DNA of 64,000 nucleotides from Gnetum montanum (taxonomy: Eukaryota; Streptophyta; Gnetopsida; Gnetales; Gnetaceae). The stretch is taken from assembly GCA_015680685.1 (NCBI GenBank), contig MNCI01013622.1:19884-83883 (forward strand). Direction: 5' to 3'. The position numbers were made by a program, and so were the translations under genes. How positions within the stretch are numbered: the stretch's first letter is position 1; each line of letters opens with the position of its first letter. The notes under the pieces were generated by a model. That model did not search any database, was not told the origin of the DNA, and saw nothing but the letters and a program-made list of their open reading frames with translations. Shown here piece after piece: positions 33,139 to 45,793 of this stretch.

Positions 33139-34850
33139 TTTGTTAAAGATCCTTTTGTTTTTTCACTATCATTTTTTACTTATTTCTTGAGATCATTTGT
33201 ACAAAAACCCTACATAGAAAATGTGATGTAAATAGTAGAACCCTACACCGATTTTGATACAAAAAGAAAATGTTCTCATTTTAGATAGTTGTGAGTTTTG
33301 AAAACTCTCAAACCCTTACAAGGATTTCAAATTAAGGGTACCATTTCAACAAAGAAGAAGCTATTATATTTTTATATTCTACTTGTTTCATATTCATATT
33401 ATAAATTTCTATTCTTAAGTTAGGTAAGAAGTAAGACATATAGACATGAAGTGTAACTACAACCTCAATTTTTTATCAGTAGAGTATATCTCATCTCAAT
33501 TGCTTATTTTCTAGAAGATGCAAGGCAAACAAGAGCATGTAGATTTTTGGGAAATGACATGGCAAGAAGAAATAAAAAATTCATCAATAAAACCCTTTTT
33601 AAAAGATAATATTTATTGGTCATATTACTATGATGATGCATTTTCTTGGATATACAAAGAAAGAGTTCAAGATTTTATTAAAGGTAAATAGAAAAATGAG
33701 ATGTTTGTCTATGTATTTGTATATATGAAAAACAAGTCAACAAAAATGGAAAGAGAAGAATATGTCCAAAGGAAACCACTATACTAGTCACATATGATAA
33801 GTGCATTTAGTTAGATTATATGAGTAATTATTATTTTTTATCTTAATTAATATATATGGTACAATTAACTATGATAAAACTATTTACATTAGATATCATT
33901 GTGATTATGGATCTAAAGTTATCACAAGGATAGCACCTATGAAAGACATAAAAACACATACAATAGAAAATAAGATAAGATGTCAATATAGTTTTATTAT
34001 TTACATTATGTGCAACGCAAATAATATTACTTTTGTTATATACAAACAAATAAATTATGTAGACTAGATAGGAGCTTATTTTCATGCATTATAGGATTTC
34101 ATAGTCAATAGAAAAGATACACAATCTCTTCATATTTCTAGTAAGGTACATTAAAAAAGTATCCTTGTGGAATCAAGGTTTTCTAATCAACCATATTTAT
34201 GAGAAGCATATTAAGGATCTATTTAAAGATAGTAATTCTAGATATTTAATAAAAGAGATATGTTTTTTTTTTTGTTGAAAAAGGATATTTTTAACATTTG
34301 TAAGAATGGTATCATGATTATAAGAAATGTCAACATGTTCATTTATGGTATAAAGCAAAACAAAGTTATTCTTTTACTATTAAGAAGAAAATCTAGACCT
34401 GGATGTTCTAATAATGATTTGATTAAAATCACCATGGATGTTGAAAAATATTATTTCTCTTTCACAAAACAACATCCTTGCCATGTATTCCACTTTTAAA
34501 ATTAAAAAATGGGGGTAAGTAAAAAACTTTTTTAAGGCATTTATTGTTTTTTACTATATTTACTATACAAAATAGAAAATTTATTTTGAAATCTATTCTT
34601 ACCTATATGCATAGTTTCATCTTCTCATCATTATGGCTTTTAATTCATGCTATAATTAACTTCTTGTAGCATGAGTGATCTCCTCAAGATGTGCCAAAGG
34701 CGATATAAAAGATTAGCTATTATAGTTATTAAGAAGTTGCAACACAAAAGAGTCTAGGTAGAAAATTAATGCTATCATGCTTGATGACTCCAAAGCAAAA
34801 CTTGATATAGTGAGATAAGAAAAGCCATTGGATTATTGACATGATTAATA
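33139..34850. other. Anonymous AT-rich stretch
   Basis: No recognisable gene. Frames at 33843-34085 (minus) and 34260-34499 (plus) lack any domain signature. A single exon-like segment (33515-33684) is listed separately. Confidence 0.4.
33515..33684 (+). other. Orphan exon-like segment
   Basis: CTTATTTTCTAG (ends about 33514) resembles a 3' splice site and AAAG|GTAAAT (about 33684/33685) a 5' site. Between them the frame from 33518 is open (MQGKQEHVDFWEMTWQEEI at its start; rich in Trp, Tyr, Asp). If the donor is not used the frame stops at TAG 33689-33691. I do not recognise the protein. It could be an exon of a dead gene or a chance open stretch. Confidence 0.2.
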
Positions 34851-34859
34851 TTCATATAC

Positions 34860-35075
34860 ATGCTATTTATAAATTTAATTTTTTCTCCATTCTTCTACTT
34901 CACTTTGCTACAATTTCATATATAAATATGGCCTTATATTACTTTGAACTTTGGCTTGTTGATTTTATTTCTTCTTCTTTCTTAAATTATACAACATGGG
35001 CATGAAAATTCAATAAGTCATAATTGTCCAAAGTGCATGGTAGAAGTAGCAATCCCTCCTTTAGTATGTACTTTG
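34860..35075 (+). repeat. Anonymous repeat, copy 1
   Basis: Shares CATATATAAATATG, a TTGAACTTTRRCTTGTTGA block, ATTTCTTCTTCTTT, ACAACATGG and TCCAAAGTGCATG in order with 49290-49505. Family unknown. It may be an LTR fragment or leader of another element. Confidence 0.6.
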
Positions 35076-35379
35076 GAGTTATTGTGACCTGTTTTGGAAA
35101 TAAACCAATTTTTAATAGTGTTTGAAACTTGATCAATATTTTTGATAATGTTTTTCTTTGATTGGTAATCTATTTGTTGATTTTTCCTTTAATAGTTGTG
35201 CCTTATCTTGAGATATCTTCTTTCTTTTGAAATTGCTTTGATGGAGTGATTATAATTTCTTTTTGATGACTTGGAGAATCTGATGAAGATAGAAACTTTT
35301 CTTATCTTCATGTCTTAGAGTATCTAATTTTATTATATTGATAGTAAGTAATTATTCCTTGAATAGATTTTATATACAC

Positions 35380-36140
35380 AAGTTTAAATCATCTATTTCC
35401 TCTATCTTGTTTGAAGGCATCTTTTGATGTTGAACATTGTTTAATTTGTTTTGAATTTTTATTTTTGGACCTAATTCTATTAATAAATTGAATTTGCAAG
35501 TTTTTCAAACCTTGCTTTTTTGTTTCTTTCATCATAGATAATGTAAAAATCATTTTTAAATAGTAGATCATAGCCATCATTTGTCAATTGAGTGATTCAT
35601 AGTAATGGTTTTTCAAGATTAAAAACATAAAAGACATTTTTAATTTCAAACTAATTTCCATCTTTCAAATTAATTTTTAGAGTACTTGTTCCAATCATTT
35701 AAAGTTTTCTACCATCTTCAAAGTATATCTTTTCAAGGCCTCATGTAAATGCTACATTGGTAAAGTCTTCAAGCCTTAATGTCATACAATTTGTGCAACC
35801 TATTTTCAATAACCATTTATTTGATGGAATTTTCCTATTTGAATGGAAATATGCATGAAATATTGAATGCTTATTTTCTTTTGATGTTAGTTCTCTTTCA
35901 ATTTCTAAATTCTTGCTTTGCTTTTCCTTAATTCTAGGTGCTTTGTTGAAATCATCATCTTCTACGTGTATCTACTCTTTGCTCTTTGATTGCTTTATGT
36001 TTAAATTTGTTTTTCTTGTAAGTACTTCTTGATTGAATTTTGATTTTGATTATTCTCTAATTTTCCTTTATGTCTTGATTGCCTCTTCATTTCTTCAATA
36101 TGAGTTTTCTCTCCTTGAGTTTTTGAATCTTTTGTCTTTT
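35380..36140 (-). pseudogene. Copia-type gag-protease/pre-integrase relic
   Basis: Minus-strand translation with several stops shows KWLLKIGCTNCMT, corresponding to the copia protease region where active enzymes have an Asp-Ser-Gly triad (here Lys-Ile-Gly), followed by FEDGRKL, FEIKNVFYVFNLEKPLL and LTNDGYDLLFKNDF. These are the usual landmarks between copia Gag and integrase. The upstream part (36140-35900) is Lys/Glu/Asn-rich. No LTRs are assigned to it. Confidence 0.65.
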
Positions 36141-36315
36141 CTTGATTTTCAATTATGCCCTGATTATCTTAGTATTTTTGTTGAAGATATTACCACGTTT
36201 CTTTCTTAGTGAAACATCCCAAAGAAATTCATATTATAGCCCTAAACCAAAATTCTCTATAATTTGGCAAAAAAATAAAGGTAGATATAATTGCCTTATT
36301 TCCTCAAAAATCTGG

Positions 36316-36587
36316 TGTTATGGCCTCATGTTACCAATGTTGATGCTGACGCTAGTGTTATGGCCTCATGTTACCAATGTTGATGCTAACGCTAGTGTTA
36401 TGGCCTCATGTTACCAATGCTAATGCTAACGCTAGTGTTATGGCCTCGTGTTACTGATGCTAATGCTAATGTTGGCCTTATGTTACTAACGCTGATGTTA
36501 GCGTTATGGCCTCATGTTACCAATGCTGATGTTGATGTTGGCATCATGGCCTCATGTTACTGATGCTGATGTTGATGTTAACACTAG
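36316..36587. repeat. 40-bp minisatellite, about seven units
   Basis: Units begin TGTTATGGCCTCATGTTACC at 36316, 36356, 36396 and 36436, exactly 40 bases apart. Less regular copies follow at about 36473, 36503 and 36543. Each unit ends in a degenerate six-base sub-repeat (GATGCT/AACGCT/GATGTT). The overlapping open frame is a by-product of the period. Confidence 0.92.
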
Positions 36588-36599
36588 ACAACATACAAA

Positions 36600-37540
36600 G
36601 ATAGGGTATAAAAGTTGGATTTTAATCTTGTACGTAGGGCATGGAAATTTTAACATTGGGTAGCATAACTTAGCATTAGAGAATAAAAATTAGATAAAAT
36701 TATTTAGATGCTACATGCAAGTGTCCCAGGTACAATAGAAGGTGCCAAAAATCTATCAGTAATGATGACAGAATTAACTAGTAACAAGACAAGAACTCAA
36801 GATATATTTAAATAATGGTCTATTTCATCGTAATGACTTTAGGAATTTGGCATCTACATCGAATATGGGACTTTTGAGTAGTGCAAATGCTCAAGAGTTC
36901 ATGATGACCACTATTATTCTTCCATGATGCAGACCACTAGAGCAAACAAGCAAAGTTAAGGAGCAAATCTGTGCAGATACGTCACAGGATATACTTTGCA
37001 ACTATATCAAAGCTTTAAGCACACTATTGCATTTTTTGGGTTTTCTAAAACCCATAATCTGTATCTCCTAAACCTTTGCTTGCAAGATTTTATTTCATAG
37101 CATTAATATTAAAGTTGTAATTCCGCCTTTGTTTTGTTATTTTTGTGTTCTAGTCTTTTACACTATGTTTTAAAATTGAGATAATTTATTTACAATTTTT
37201 TTTGTATTGCCTAGTAATAGACATTCAAGTCCTCAAGCAATCTGCCAGACCATTTGAGATGCTTGCAGATCCTTTTCGAGGCCTGTGGATCTATGAGTTA
37301 AACTATTTTAATAGGGATTTTGGCCTTCGAGCACCAAATTTTTCCATCACTATAATTTTTTACACTAGAAGGAGGACCTCCACCTAGCTTCTTCATCTAA
37401 ACCTACTGCATTGTTTGCATGTTTCATGTTTTCAATAATTTAATTAAAAATTATTTTTGGTTTCTACCTAATGTAACCTCTTCCTAATTTTCTAGTATCA
37501 ACAAAACCTAGGAAATTTCAAGTTCTCATTAATGCTACAA
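36600..37540. other. Unassigned stretch upstream of element G gag
   Basis: No gene is recognised. The 61-codon frame at 37202-37387 has no domain. This may include the leader of element G, but no LTR or primer site could be placed. Confidence 0.35.
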
Positions 37541-37547
37541 CCCGTGT

Positions 37548-40515
37548 ATGTTAAAGCTTTTACTTATTGCATATGCTAGAGCTTTAGTCCAATTAAATAC
37601 TTGGTTAATGCCTTTCTACAAATCCATTGTATTGCCACTCAACCTTACCTACATGGCCTCTAGTCAAGATGTAGTTCATGTTTATGACCCAAAGGATCCG
37701 ATAATCATTAAGCATAGGCAATTACTTAGGTAGAGGGAAAAGAACCCAAACTTCGTAGTTATAAATGAGGAATTTTATAACTTCCTTTATGCAAAAATAT
37801 AGGCTAGCCTTCTCATAAAATGTTATGAGTTTGATGTTAAGCATCAATTTGAAATCATACATCAAGATGAGAAAGAATACATTCCCTCACCTTATGACAA
37901 AATACCTTTAACCGATTTCTATGCACACATGCTAATACAACTTATAAACATAGATGAGTGGAGTGAGAAGATTACTTTGGAGAGAGAAACCAAGAGGAGC
38001 AAGATGAATTTGAGGTAAAGTAGGAGCTAGACACCTTTATTGGAAGCTTCTTTTAGCAATTGGCTCCTCAAATGACTATCACTAGCTCCACACCCTTGGT
38101 ATCCTCTATAAATCAGGTTATACTGTCATCCCCCTTTCACCCTATGGTGTATGGTCCCACACCTACAATTTCCACACACCAATCCCAACCAATGTTTCAA
38201 TCTGGCTCACTATTCTTGTCAATGTCCTTTGCAACATAACCTCATTCTGTTTGGCCATCACTAGTGGTATCCACTACATCCCATCCTTTCTTCATCCTGG
38301 TGGGCACCTTTGTAGGATTCCAAACTTTACAAGGTTCTCACATGCCCTTTTCTCCCTTTATCCCTTAGATCCCAACTCAAACCTCCTTTTCCTTATTTAA
38401 CCCAGCTACAACGATGGTCACACATCCCCTTCCATCAATACTGATGCTCATTGCATGGCCCCAAGCCTCTCAACGCCCTCCACAGCCATCTATACAAACC
38501 CAAAAACCCATGGGGATGCTCCAAGGTCTAGATCACAACTTCCAAATGATCCAGGACCTCATTGAAGATTTGCAAAGGCTCAAAGCCTCAACCACTCAAA
38601 TGATAAAGGTCATGGACTTGTACCATGATGATCCTATTATCCCTTCCATCCCTCAAGTAACCTTACCTACAAGCATTTTCATCCCAAACTTCACCAAATA
38701 CAATGGTGAAGGAGATTTAAATGCACATTGTTACATTTTGATCTGAGTGTCTCCTATTTCAAGCATGGCTGCATATGATACTACAGGTTTTCCCTATGCC
38801 ATTAAAAGAAAAGGCTTTAGATTGGTATCACAACTTTCCTAGGGGTTCTATTTCCTCCCTTGAAGATCTCATAAACCAATTTATCAACCACTTAAAATAT
38901 AACTTGAAGCCTAATACAACATTGGGTTAACTTATGAAGGTAAAGCATGGGTCACTTGAACCAATACAAAGATTCATTCAGAGATGGAATGCAATGCTCA
39001 ATGAGATCCCTGAACCCATCTCTAAAACTCACCTATTGCCATCTTCAAGGAAGTAGTCAATGACTTTATCAAGTTAAAGTTTTATTACTTAGAACCTCGG
39101 TCATTAGGCCAAGCTTTTTCAAAAACCAAGAACATAGAAAAAAACATTGGAGCTAGCAATGATCTGGCCTACATGGCCTATAAATACCAACACACAAGGA
39201 GGGATAGAGATAGAACTAAGCAAGAGAAAATAATTATCGCTATAGTATCCAAGGATACAAAACAAGTAAAAAGGAAAAGATCACCACCACACCACACATC
39301 TTCTAACTCATCACAACCATCCATGTCATACTAGCCAAAACCTAACTTTGAACACAAAGATAGGTCTAATTACATAAAGTTTCCTATGAAGCCCTCTGAA
39401 CTTATAGAACATTTGTTTAGAAACAATTGAATTCAACATAAGCAATTGTTTGAGATGGCTTGTAAGAGGCACAATCATCTTTTTGACATAGCTAGAGATC
39501 CAATGATAGCAGTTGAAGATGATTTGAAGCTACCAAAGTACTTCAGGCTAGATAGGTTTTGTCATTACCATCAAATGGCCAATTATAACACCAATTTTTT
39601 CCTAGAATTGAAAGATAGCATCTAGAAGATGACTAACCATGGAGAGCTAGTGTTGAATGAGCCCAACTCTTTAAGCGCCAATAATAACTCCTATATTGTA
39701 GCCTCTTTCACAACAACCAAATGGTCTAACCCTCATAGGGAATCATTTGTTATCAAGGTACCATCCCAACCTCAAAACATAAAGCCTAAAGTCCCCTTTG
39801 TCATTAGGGTACCACCACCTCTTACCCCTAAGAAGTCCTTCATTATACATATCCCACCTTTAGTGGTATCAACTTTGCAACCCAAGCCACATGTTACCAA
39901 CCCTCCTAAAGAACCATTTGTTATTAGGGTCCCTCCACCTTCAACAAGCAAATCCATGATAAATTATGATCAAAGTTTACACATTATGGTGAATAACTCA
40001 ATGGTTAACAAAAGGTCATCACCACAAAAGTAATGAAAATGACTTGTTTCCAAATCAACAAGTAAGCCCACTAATGGTAGCCAACAATGAAAGGCTTGGA
40101 AACAAGTTGATCCACCAAAGCCTACACCAATATTAGCTACACCCATGGATAAGTGGCCCAAAGCACATACTTCAAAACATGGGCTAAAAATCCTAGGAAG
40201 GTTGGAGTAAATTAAGGCCACTAAGGTTGAAAGATCATACACCAAGGGAAAGAATTTCTTTGCAACATTGGAACAAGCCAAATTATCTCTCAAATAAAAG
40301 AACACATTGTTGAGCCTATATGACCTAGTCATGACTTCTCCTACTCACAAAGATGCACTAGCTCAAGTGTTGACTTTTATTCCTGTGAGTGGAGACATGC
40401 CTACCAACAAGGAGTTAGTCAAGCTTATCATTGAGCAAACCTCACTTAGGAAAAATAGGCATCAACCCATGCTCAATTTTCATGACAATGAGGTGAAGAT
40501 GGACTCACAAAACTA
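37548..40515 (+). pseudogene. gag: Element G Gag (Ty3/gypsy)
   Basis: Readable through stops from about 37548. An N-terminal part (VVHVYDPKDP, FYNFLYAKI) and a long Ser/Pro-rich region (37990-38520) lead to the capsid core: FIPNFTKYNGEGDLNAH, then KEKALDWYHNF-like and FIQRWNAMLNEIPEPI (38690-39030, shifted frame). A degenerate zinc finger starts FCHYHQMANYNTNFF (about 39558), with later His/Cys ligands lost. Three imperfect repeats FVIRVPPPLTPKK (39790-39950) follow. This Gag differs from family A, so G is a separate lineage. Confidence 0.75.
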
Positions 40516-40955
40516 AGAGGTGATATCCACTTCTCTCCTGATTACTATACGTGTTGGAAAGTATAAGGTCCATCATGTTCATGTGGATGATGGGGCAACA
40601 ACAATGTGATATCATACATCATTGTTGAGAATCTAGGCCTAACCAAAGACATCCAAGATACCACTACCTTAGCACTCAATTCATTAAATGGGTTACAAGT
40701 AGATGTTCAAGGTTCTATCTCCTTGGATTTTGTAGCTAGAGAATAATTTCCCACATTTGCTAACTACACCTGGTTTCAACTTGATCCTAGGAAGGTCATG
40801 GTTTGCTAAGCTTTGTGTGATCACATCTCCTATACATTAGGAGATCCATATACCATATGACGTAGGGAAAATTGTGATTTGTGAAGACAATGTGTTGGTC
40901 CGTGAATTATAAAATAGTGTTTTAGAAAGTAGGGATATTGACATACCTAATATAG
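40516..40955 (+). pseudogene. pro: Element G protease, cut by element C
   Basis: The translation VHHVHVDDGAT at 40571-40600 matches the aspartic protease active-site region of gypsy elements. ALNSLNGLQVDVQGSI follows, then PYDVGKIVI. The frame ends at the element C boundary. I found no RT of the same element on the far side, so the rest was deleted or lies elsewhere. Confidence 0.6.
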
Positions 40956-41490
40956 TAACATACCAAATAAATAACATCCTCATCAGAACAAGGTGTAAAT
41001 ATGTATAATAAAATAGATATACAAGCATAGTTACTAAAACATGAAATAGAAATGTGATGAGAAGGAAAAAGTAAAGGTTGCTAAAATGAAAAAGGAAATG
41101 TTGATGAAACCATAACTAGTGAGTATTTAAGTAGTGGAAGATTTAAAAATTTTGATTCAATCACAAGAAACTCATCGGCATGTGATTAGGGCTGAAACAA
41201 AATGTTACAATCCTTTCAATAGAACTTTACAGTATCTCTTAATGACGTCCTTTTGAAACATGTTGGCATTTCGGTTCACTTTCAAGCTTTCTTTACCTAA
41301 ACTACCATGGTCACTTTGTGTCCAAAACCTAAGTATTCCATTTGAGTTCACTTTTAACTATTTTCATATGAATGTTGGGTTTGTTTTTGTTGAATTAGAT
41401 ATATGCATTGTGACTACTTTGCAACTATAATGGCCTACATGTGCATTAATCATGACCCCATGCCTAGCATGGGCAAGGTTGGCCTCAACA
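40956..41490 (-). repeat. Element C 3' LTR
   Basis: Matches 48745-49280 in order throughout, for example ATAATAAAATAGATATACAAG and CCATAACTAGTGAGTATTTA. Its inner edge (41490) adjoins the polypurine tract. Confidence 0.88.
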
Positions 41491-41506
41491 CTTAACCCCC
41501 AAACTA
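41491..41506 (-). promoter_or_regulatory. Element C polypurine tract
   Basis: On the minus strand TTAGTTTGGGGGTTAAG runs directly into the LTR start TGTTGAGG. Confidence 0.75.
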
Positions 41507-42780
41507 AAAATTGCATCCAAGTGCAAGGAGCAACAAAAATCATGAAATTTTAAAAGAAAATGCAATAGATGGCAAATAAAAAACATCACAAAAGATGAAA
41601 ATAGAAATTTAAAAGCAAACTATAGTGATCTAAACATGATTAAAATAACTATATAATCAAAAGAGAACCAGACATGGGCCACCCAAACCACACCATCTTA
41701 TTTAATCAAAATCTAAATATATAATTAAGATCTCATTCTCAATCTTCTCACAAGGTAAAAGTAAAACATACACAGAATAGTTTGGGCACGAGACTTTTAC
41801 AAAATTTAATGAGGAGGACATGCTCATGTTAGATCATAGCAAGCCACAACTTTTGGATTTTTCCTTTATTTTTATTTTTTTTGAGGAAATAGATTCAAAA
41901 GGGAAAATGCAGGTTAGGGTGAGGATTGCTACCAAACCCCATCACACAAGAACTTATTACACTGCCAATGAACATAGTCCTCATTCTTTTCTTTTTTTAA
42001 ATTTTTTTTTTGAGGAAACTTTGCTCATGGTGTATTTCATTCTTGAGGTAGGAATTCCAACACAAGTCTAGCCAATTAGCTACACTACCAAAGAACACAA
42101 TCCTTTTGGAACTTTTCCCTTGGTGTAGTTTAACCCTCATGTATGTGCCTTTGATTACAATTTAATGACATCATAGTAAGTCTCCTGGGTGGCTAAGGGT
42201 TCTCAAGTGGAAATGAACACACTTCACCTTGTTGTTCACAAGGTAGCCATGGATCATCACACCTAAGGGCTAGAGCTTATGAAAGGGCAAAATGGAGGTT
42301 TCCAAGGTTACCTAGTAATTATGACTAACCATTCTCCAACACCACATATCCTACACTCACATGAACATGATGATAACATGATAATTTTGTATAAATCCCA
42401 TGCTCCATAATCCAACATAACAAATGAACTAAAACCTTGGAATCAATTGGGAAGAATCATAACAATATTAAAATATATAATATAAAGTAGAATTTATATA
42501 ACATTAGTGAAATATAACATTATAGTAAGTAATAGTATATATATTATATTATACTTACATTATTTTAAATGGTGTTAAGATGACCCAATTTCTAATAACT
42601 TAAATGGTCATAATGATTATTAAAATTATATGAAGAACACAAATATTAAACCAATATGCTAGGAAAGAAATGATGAAAATGCACAAAAAAAATGCAAATG
42701 CAACTATATGCAAATGAAATGCAATGTAAAGGAGAAGAAAAGATGCAACTAAGAATCTGCCAGGTGTCCACGTGGGGCCC
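41507..42780 (-). other. Element C 3' untranslated region
   Basis: No coding signal. A segment with TTTTTTTTGAGGAAA and ACACTRCCAAWGAACA is duplicated about 120 bases apart (41875-41995 and 42000-42110). Confidence 0.6.
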
Positions 42781-42789
42781 CTAAGTAGA

Positions 42790-43976
42790 AACGCTTCAAA
42801 TGAAATGCATTAAAATTTCTATGCAACCTATGTCCTTGTATATCAAAAATTTTGTACGTATTGGAGGCAATGACATCTACAATTTGGAATGGACTTGACC
42901 ACATAGGGGAAAACTTAGTTTGAGGGTTGATTTGACTAGATGCGCTCTATCTCTCTTAAGAATCAAGTCGCCTACTTGCAAACTTTTAGCTACACATTTC
43001 TTATCAAACCATCTCTTGACAATTTGTTGATGACTACACATATTTTTTATCACTTTGACTCTTTTAAGCTCTAGATTCCAAATGTTGTATGTTCAAGATA
43101 TTAGATGCTCATCAGTTGGTAAGTAGTCTAAGAAGAACTGATATGTAGGAATCTGTAAATTTATTGGCAATATGACTTCTTGTCCATACACTAAATCTTA
43201 TGGTGTAGTCTTGATTGATTCTTTATAACTAATCCTATTTGCCCAAACTGCCCATTTTAGTTGTTCATGCCAAGTTCATGGGTTTTGGGATATCATTTTC
43301 TTAATCCCATCTAATATAATTTTGTTGGAAGATTTAGCAAAACTGTTACCCTGTGGATAATATTCAGTTACTACCTTGATAATGATGTTGTGGTCTCTAG
43401 CCCAATTTGTAAACTCTATGGAAATAAAGGTGGGCCCATTATCAACTACTAAAGCATAAGGATACCCATACCTTGAGATTATATCATTTTCTAAGAAGTG
43501 AATGACCTCACAAGATGATGCAATTTTAGTTGCTTTTGCTTCTAACCAACATGTGCAATAATTAGTGGCTGTAAAAATAAATTTATGTAGGGTAGTAGAT
43601 AGAGGATTGATCACTTTAATAAATCTAAGGCCCATTGGGCAAATGGTCATGTTTCTATTATAGGTTGTAAGGGGGTTGAACTCTTGGAATCTTCACCTTT
43701 AAATATTTGACATTGGACACAAGTCCTAACCAAGTTATGAGCATCATTAATCATAGTAGGCCAATAATAACAAGCCCTCACAATTTTATGAACTAATGAG
43801 TGGTATCCTATATGTCCTTCCTCATGAAGCCGTTTTAGAGCATTGTTAGCATGTTCTTGGTTCAAGCACTTAAGGTATATCCCTTGGGAACTCTTTCTAA
43901 ATAATTCACTACTTATTAGAGAGAATTTAGAACATTTTGATATTAAGAGCTTTCTCTTATATCTAGGTAAATTCAA
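42790..43976 (-). pseudogene. int: Element C integrase
   Basis: The zinc-binding part reads HEEGHIGYHS, ACYYWPTM and CVQCQIFKGE, with His and Cys ligands present. In the core, GLRFIKVINPLS replaces the usual Asp-containing motif, VVDNGPTF keeps the second Asp, and NSFAKSSNKI has Lys where the catalytic Glu belongs. Two of three catalytic residues are lost. The C-terminal part (about 43250-42900) has VYGQEV-like and CVAKSLQVGDLILREIER segments with stops. Confidence 0.85.
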
Positions 43977-44075
43977 GGGACAACGATGGAAGGTTAAATA
44001 AAATTTGATATCCCCATACCATGGATCATATAACCAGTTGAGAGCAAATGGGATATCATTTTCCTCATGAATGGA

Positions 44076-44627
44076 TCATATGTGAAGAGGAATTGATTCT
44101 TTATCTTTGGATGCATTGCAATTTTCCAAAGTTAAAGCTTTAGCTATTAATTTGGCAAGACCAGTCCCTCTAACTAACTTTGCTACCTTCCATTGAATAT
44201 TGTATTCTTGGAGCTTCATAACCCATTTAGTAAATTTTTTGCTAGGATCTTGTAATTTGGCTAAAGCAATGATGGCTAGGTCAGGGACAATAACAAAGAC
44301 TTTTAAGTTTAACAAGTAGTAGTGAAATTTCTTTAAGGCTTTTATTACAGCATACGATTTCTTCTCTACGGGTGAGTATCTTAATTCTACATCCTTTAAA
44401 GGTGTAGACATGAAAGCTATGGGTCTCTCACCTTGATTGTTTATGTCTTGGGTCAAGATAGCAACAGTAGTAATGTTGTGAGAAAAGGCATATAAGTAGA
44501 AATCATTCTCATACCAAGGAGAATCTAGGATAGGGGCATCTATAATGGCTTCCTTAATAGTAAGGAAAGCATTCTTTCTGTCATCTATCTGGTGCATATT
44601 ACCATCTTTCTTAAGCATATCATTCAA
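44076..44627 (-). pseudogene. pol: Element C gypsy-type RNase H
   Basis: Open for 183 codons: FLTIKEAIIDAPILDSP, FYLYAFSHNITTVAILTQDI, RPIAFMSTPLKDVELRYSPV and KFHYYLLNLKVFVIVPDLAI. The usual catalytic Asp residues (YSDAS and TDH motifs) are Tyr-Ala-Phe and Val-Pro-Asp here, so activity is doubtful. It lies directly after RT, as in all gypsy elements. Confidence 0.85.
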
Positions 44628-44740
44628 TGGTCTAACTAATTCAGCATAGACAAGGATAAATCATTTAACAAAGTTAATCTTTTGAAAGAAAGCCCTTAGA
44701 TCAATCTTGGATAAAGGGTAAGATACTTCTAAAATTGTAT

Positions 44741-45271
44741 TTACCCACTCAAGATCAATTGCAATCCCTTCCCTTCCTTAGTCACCATATGACCTAGAAA
44801 TTTATCACTTTGAACTACGAAGATGGATTTCTTTGCATTCAAGGTGATGCCAAAATGTCTACATCTCATAAAAACATTTCTAAGGTTTCTAAGGTGTGTA
44901 CCTTGATCTTTGGAGAAAATAGTTAGGTCATCTAGGTAAATAATAATCCACTTTCTAATTAGCCCCTCAAACGTTTTGTCCATAGCTCTTTGAAAGGTAG
45001 AGTTCGCATTTATGAGGCTAAAGGGCATTTTAGCAAATTGAAAGGTTCCCCATGTTGTTGTAAATGCTATCTTGTACTAGTCTTTCTTATTTACTAAAAT
45101 TTGATTATATCCTGAATACTCATCCAAAAATGAATACATTTGTGTGCCATTCACAATTTGCAATAGCTCCTCCATAAGAGGAAGTGGATAATTATCCTTG
45201 ATGCAAGAAGTATTAAGGTTACGAAAATCAATACATAACCTTAACTCCTTAGTCCATTTCCTAACAGGCAC
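44741..45271 (-). pseudogene. pol: Element C reverse transcriptase
   Basis: Two open segments separated by a short break: RLCIDFRNLNTSCIKDNYPL, FLDEYSGYNQILV, then MPFSLINANSTFQRAMDKTF and the intact active site YLDD within IIIYLDDLTIFSKD, followed by LNAKKSIF and FLGHMVTKEG. The order and motifs are those of Ty3/gypsy RT. YLDD (not FMDD) separates it from family A. Confidence 0.9.
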
Positions 45272-45299
45272 TAAGTTTGAGATTGAATAGGAATGTCTT

Positions 45300-45790
45300 A
45301 CTGCATAAATTATTTTGGATTCAAGGAGTTTGTCGATTTATGCTTTCATAAGAATCTCAATCTTTGGATTCACAGGTCTGAGCTTTTTCCTAAATGATTT
45401 TGTTTCTATCCTAAGGGGAATGGTATGTGTCATTATTAATGGATTAAAAGTTCTAAGGTCTTCGTAAGTTCAAGCCAGAATATCATTAAATTCATGTAGT
45501 AAGTCAATGAGGCTTTGTCTCTCATCTGGGTGTAAACAAACTCCTATTTTAATAGGGTATTGTTTTCCTCTCTTTTGAATCTAAATTGTTTTGGTTTGAG
45601 CTAACATTTTCCAATTAGTATTTTGGGGTAAGTTTATGGTCTTGGTGTGTACGTCATCAAATAAGGCTTCCCTAACTACAAGTTTAGAAGATATCTTATT
45701 CAAGAACACAACATCCTTGGATATATCTTCTTGATCATTGAATTATCCTTTAGAAAATAGAAATTTTCAAAAATGGTCATCATCATCAAA
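45300..45790 (-). other. Element C linker between the plant-type RNase H and RT
   Basis: About 160 codons with many stops and no recognised motif. It presumably corresponds to the N-terminal RT extension. Confidence 0.5.
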
Positions 45791-45793
45791 CAC

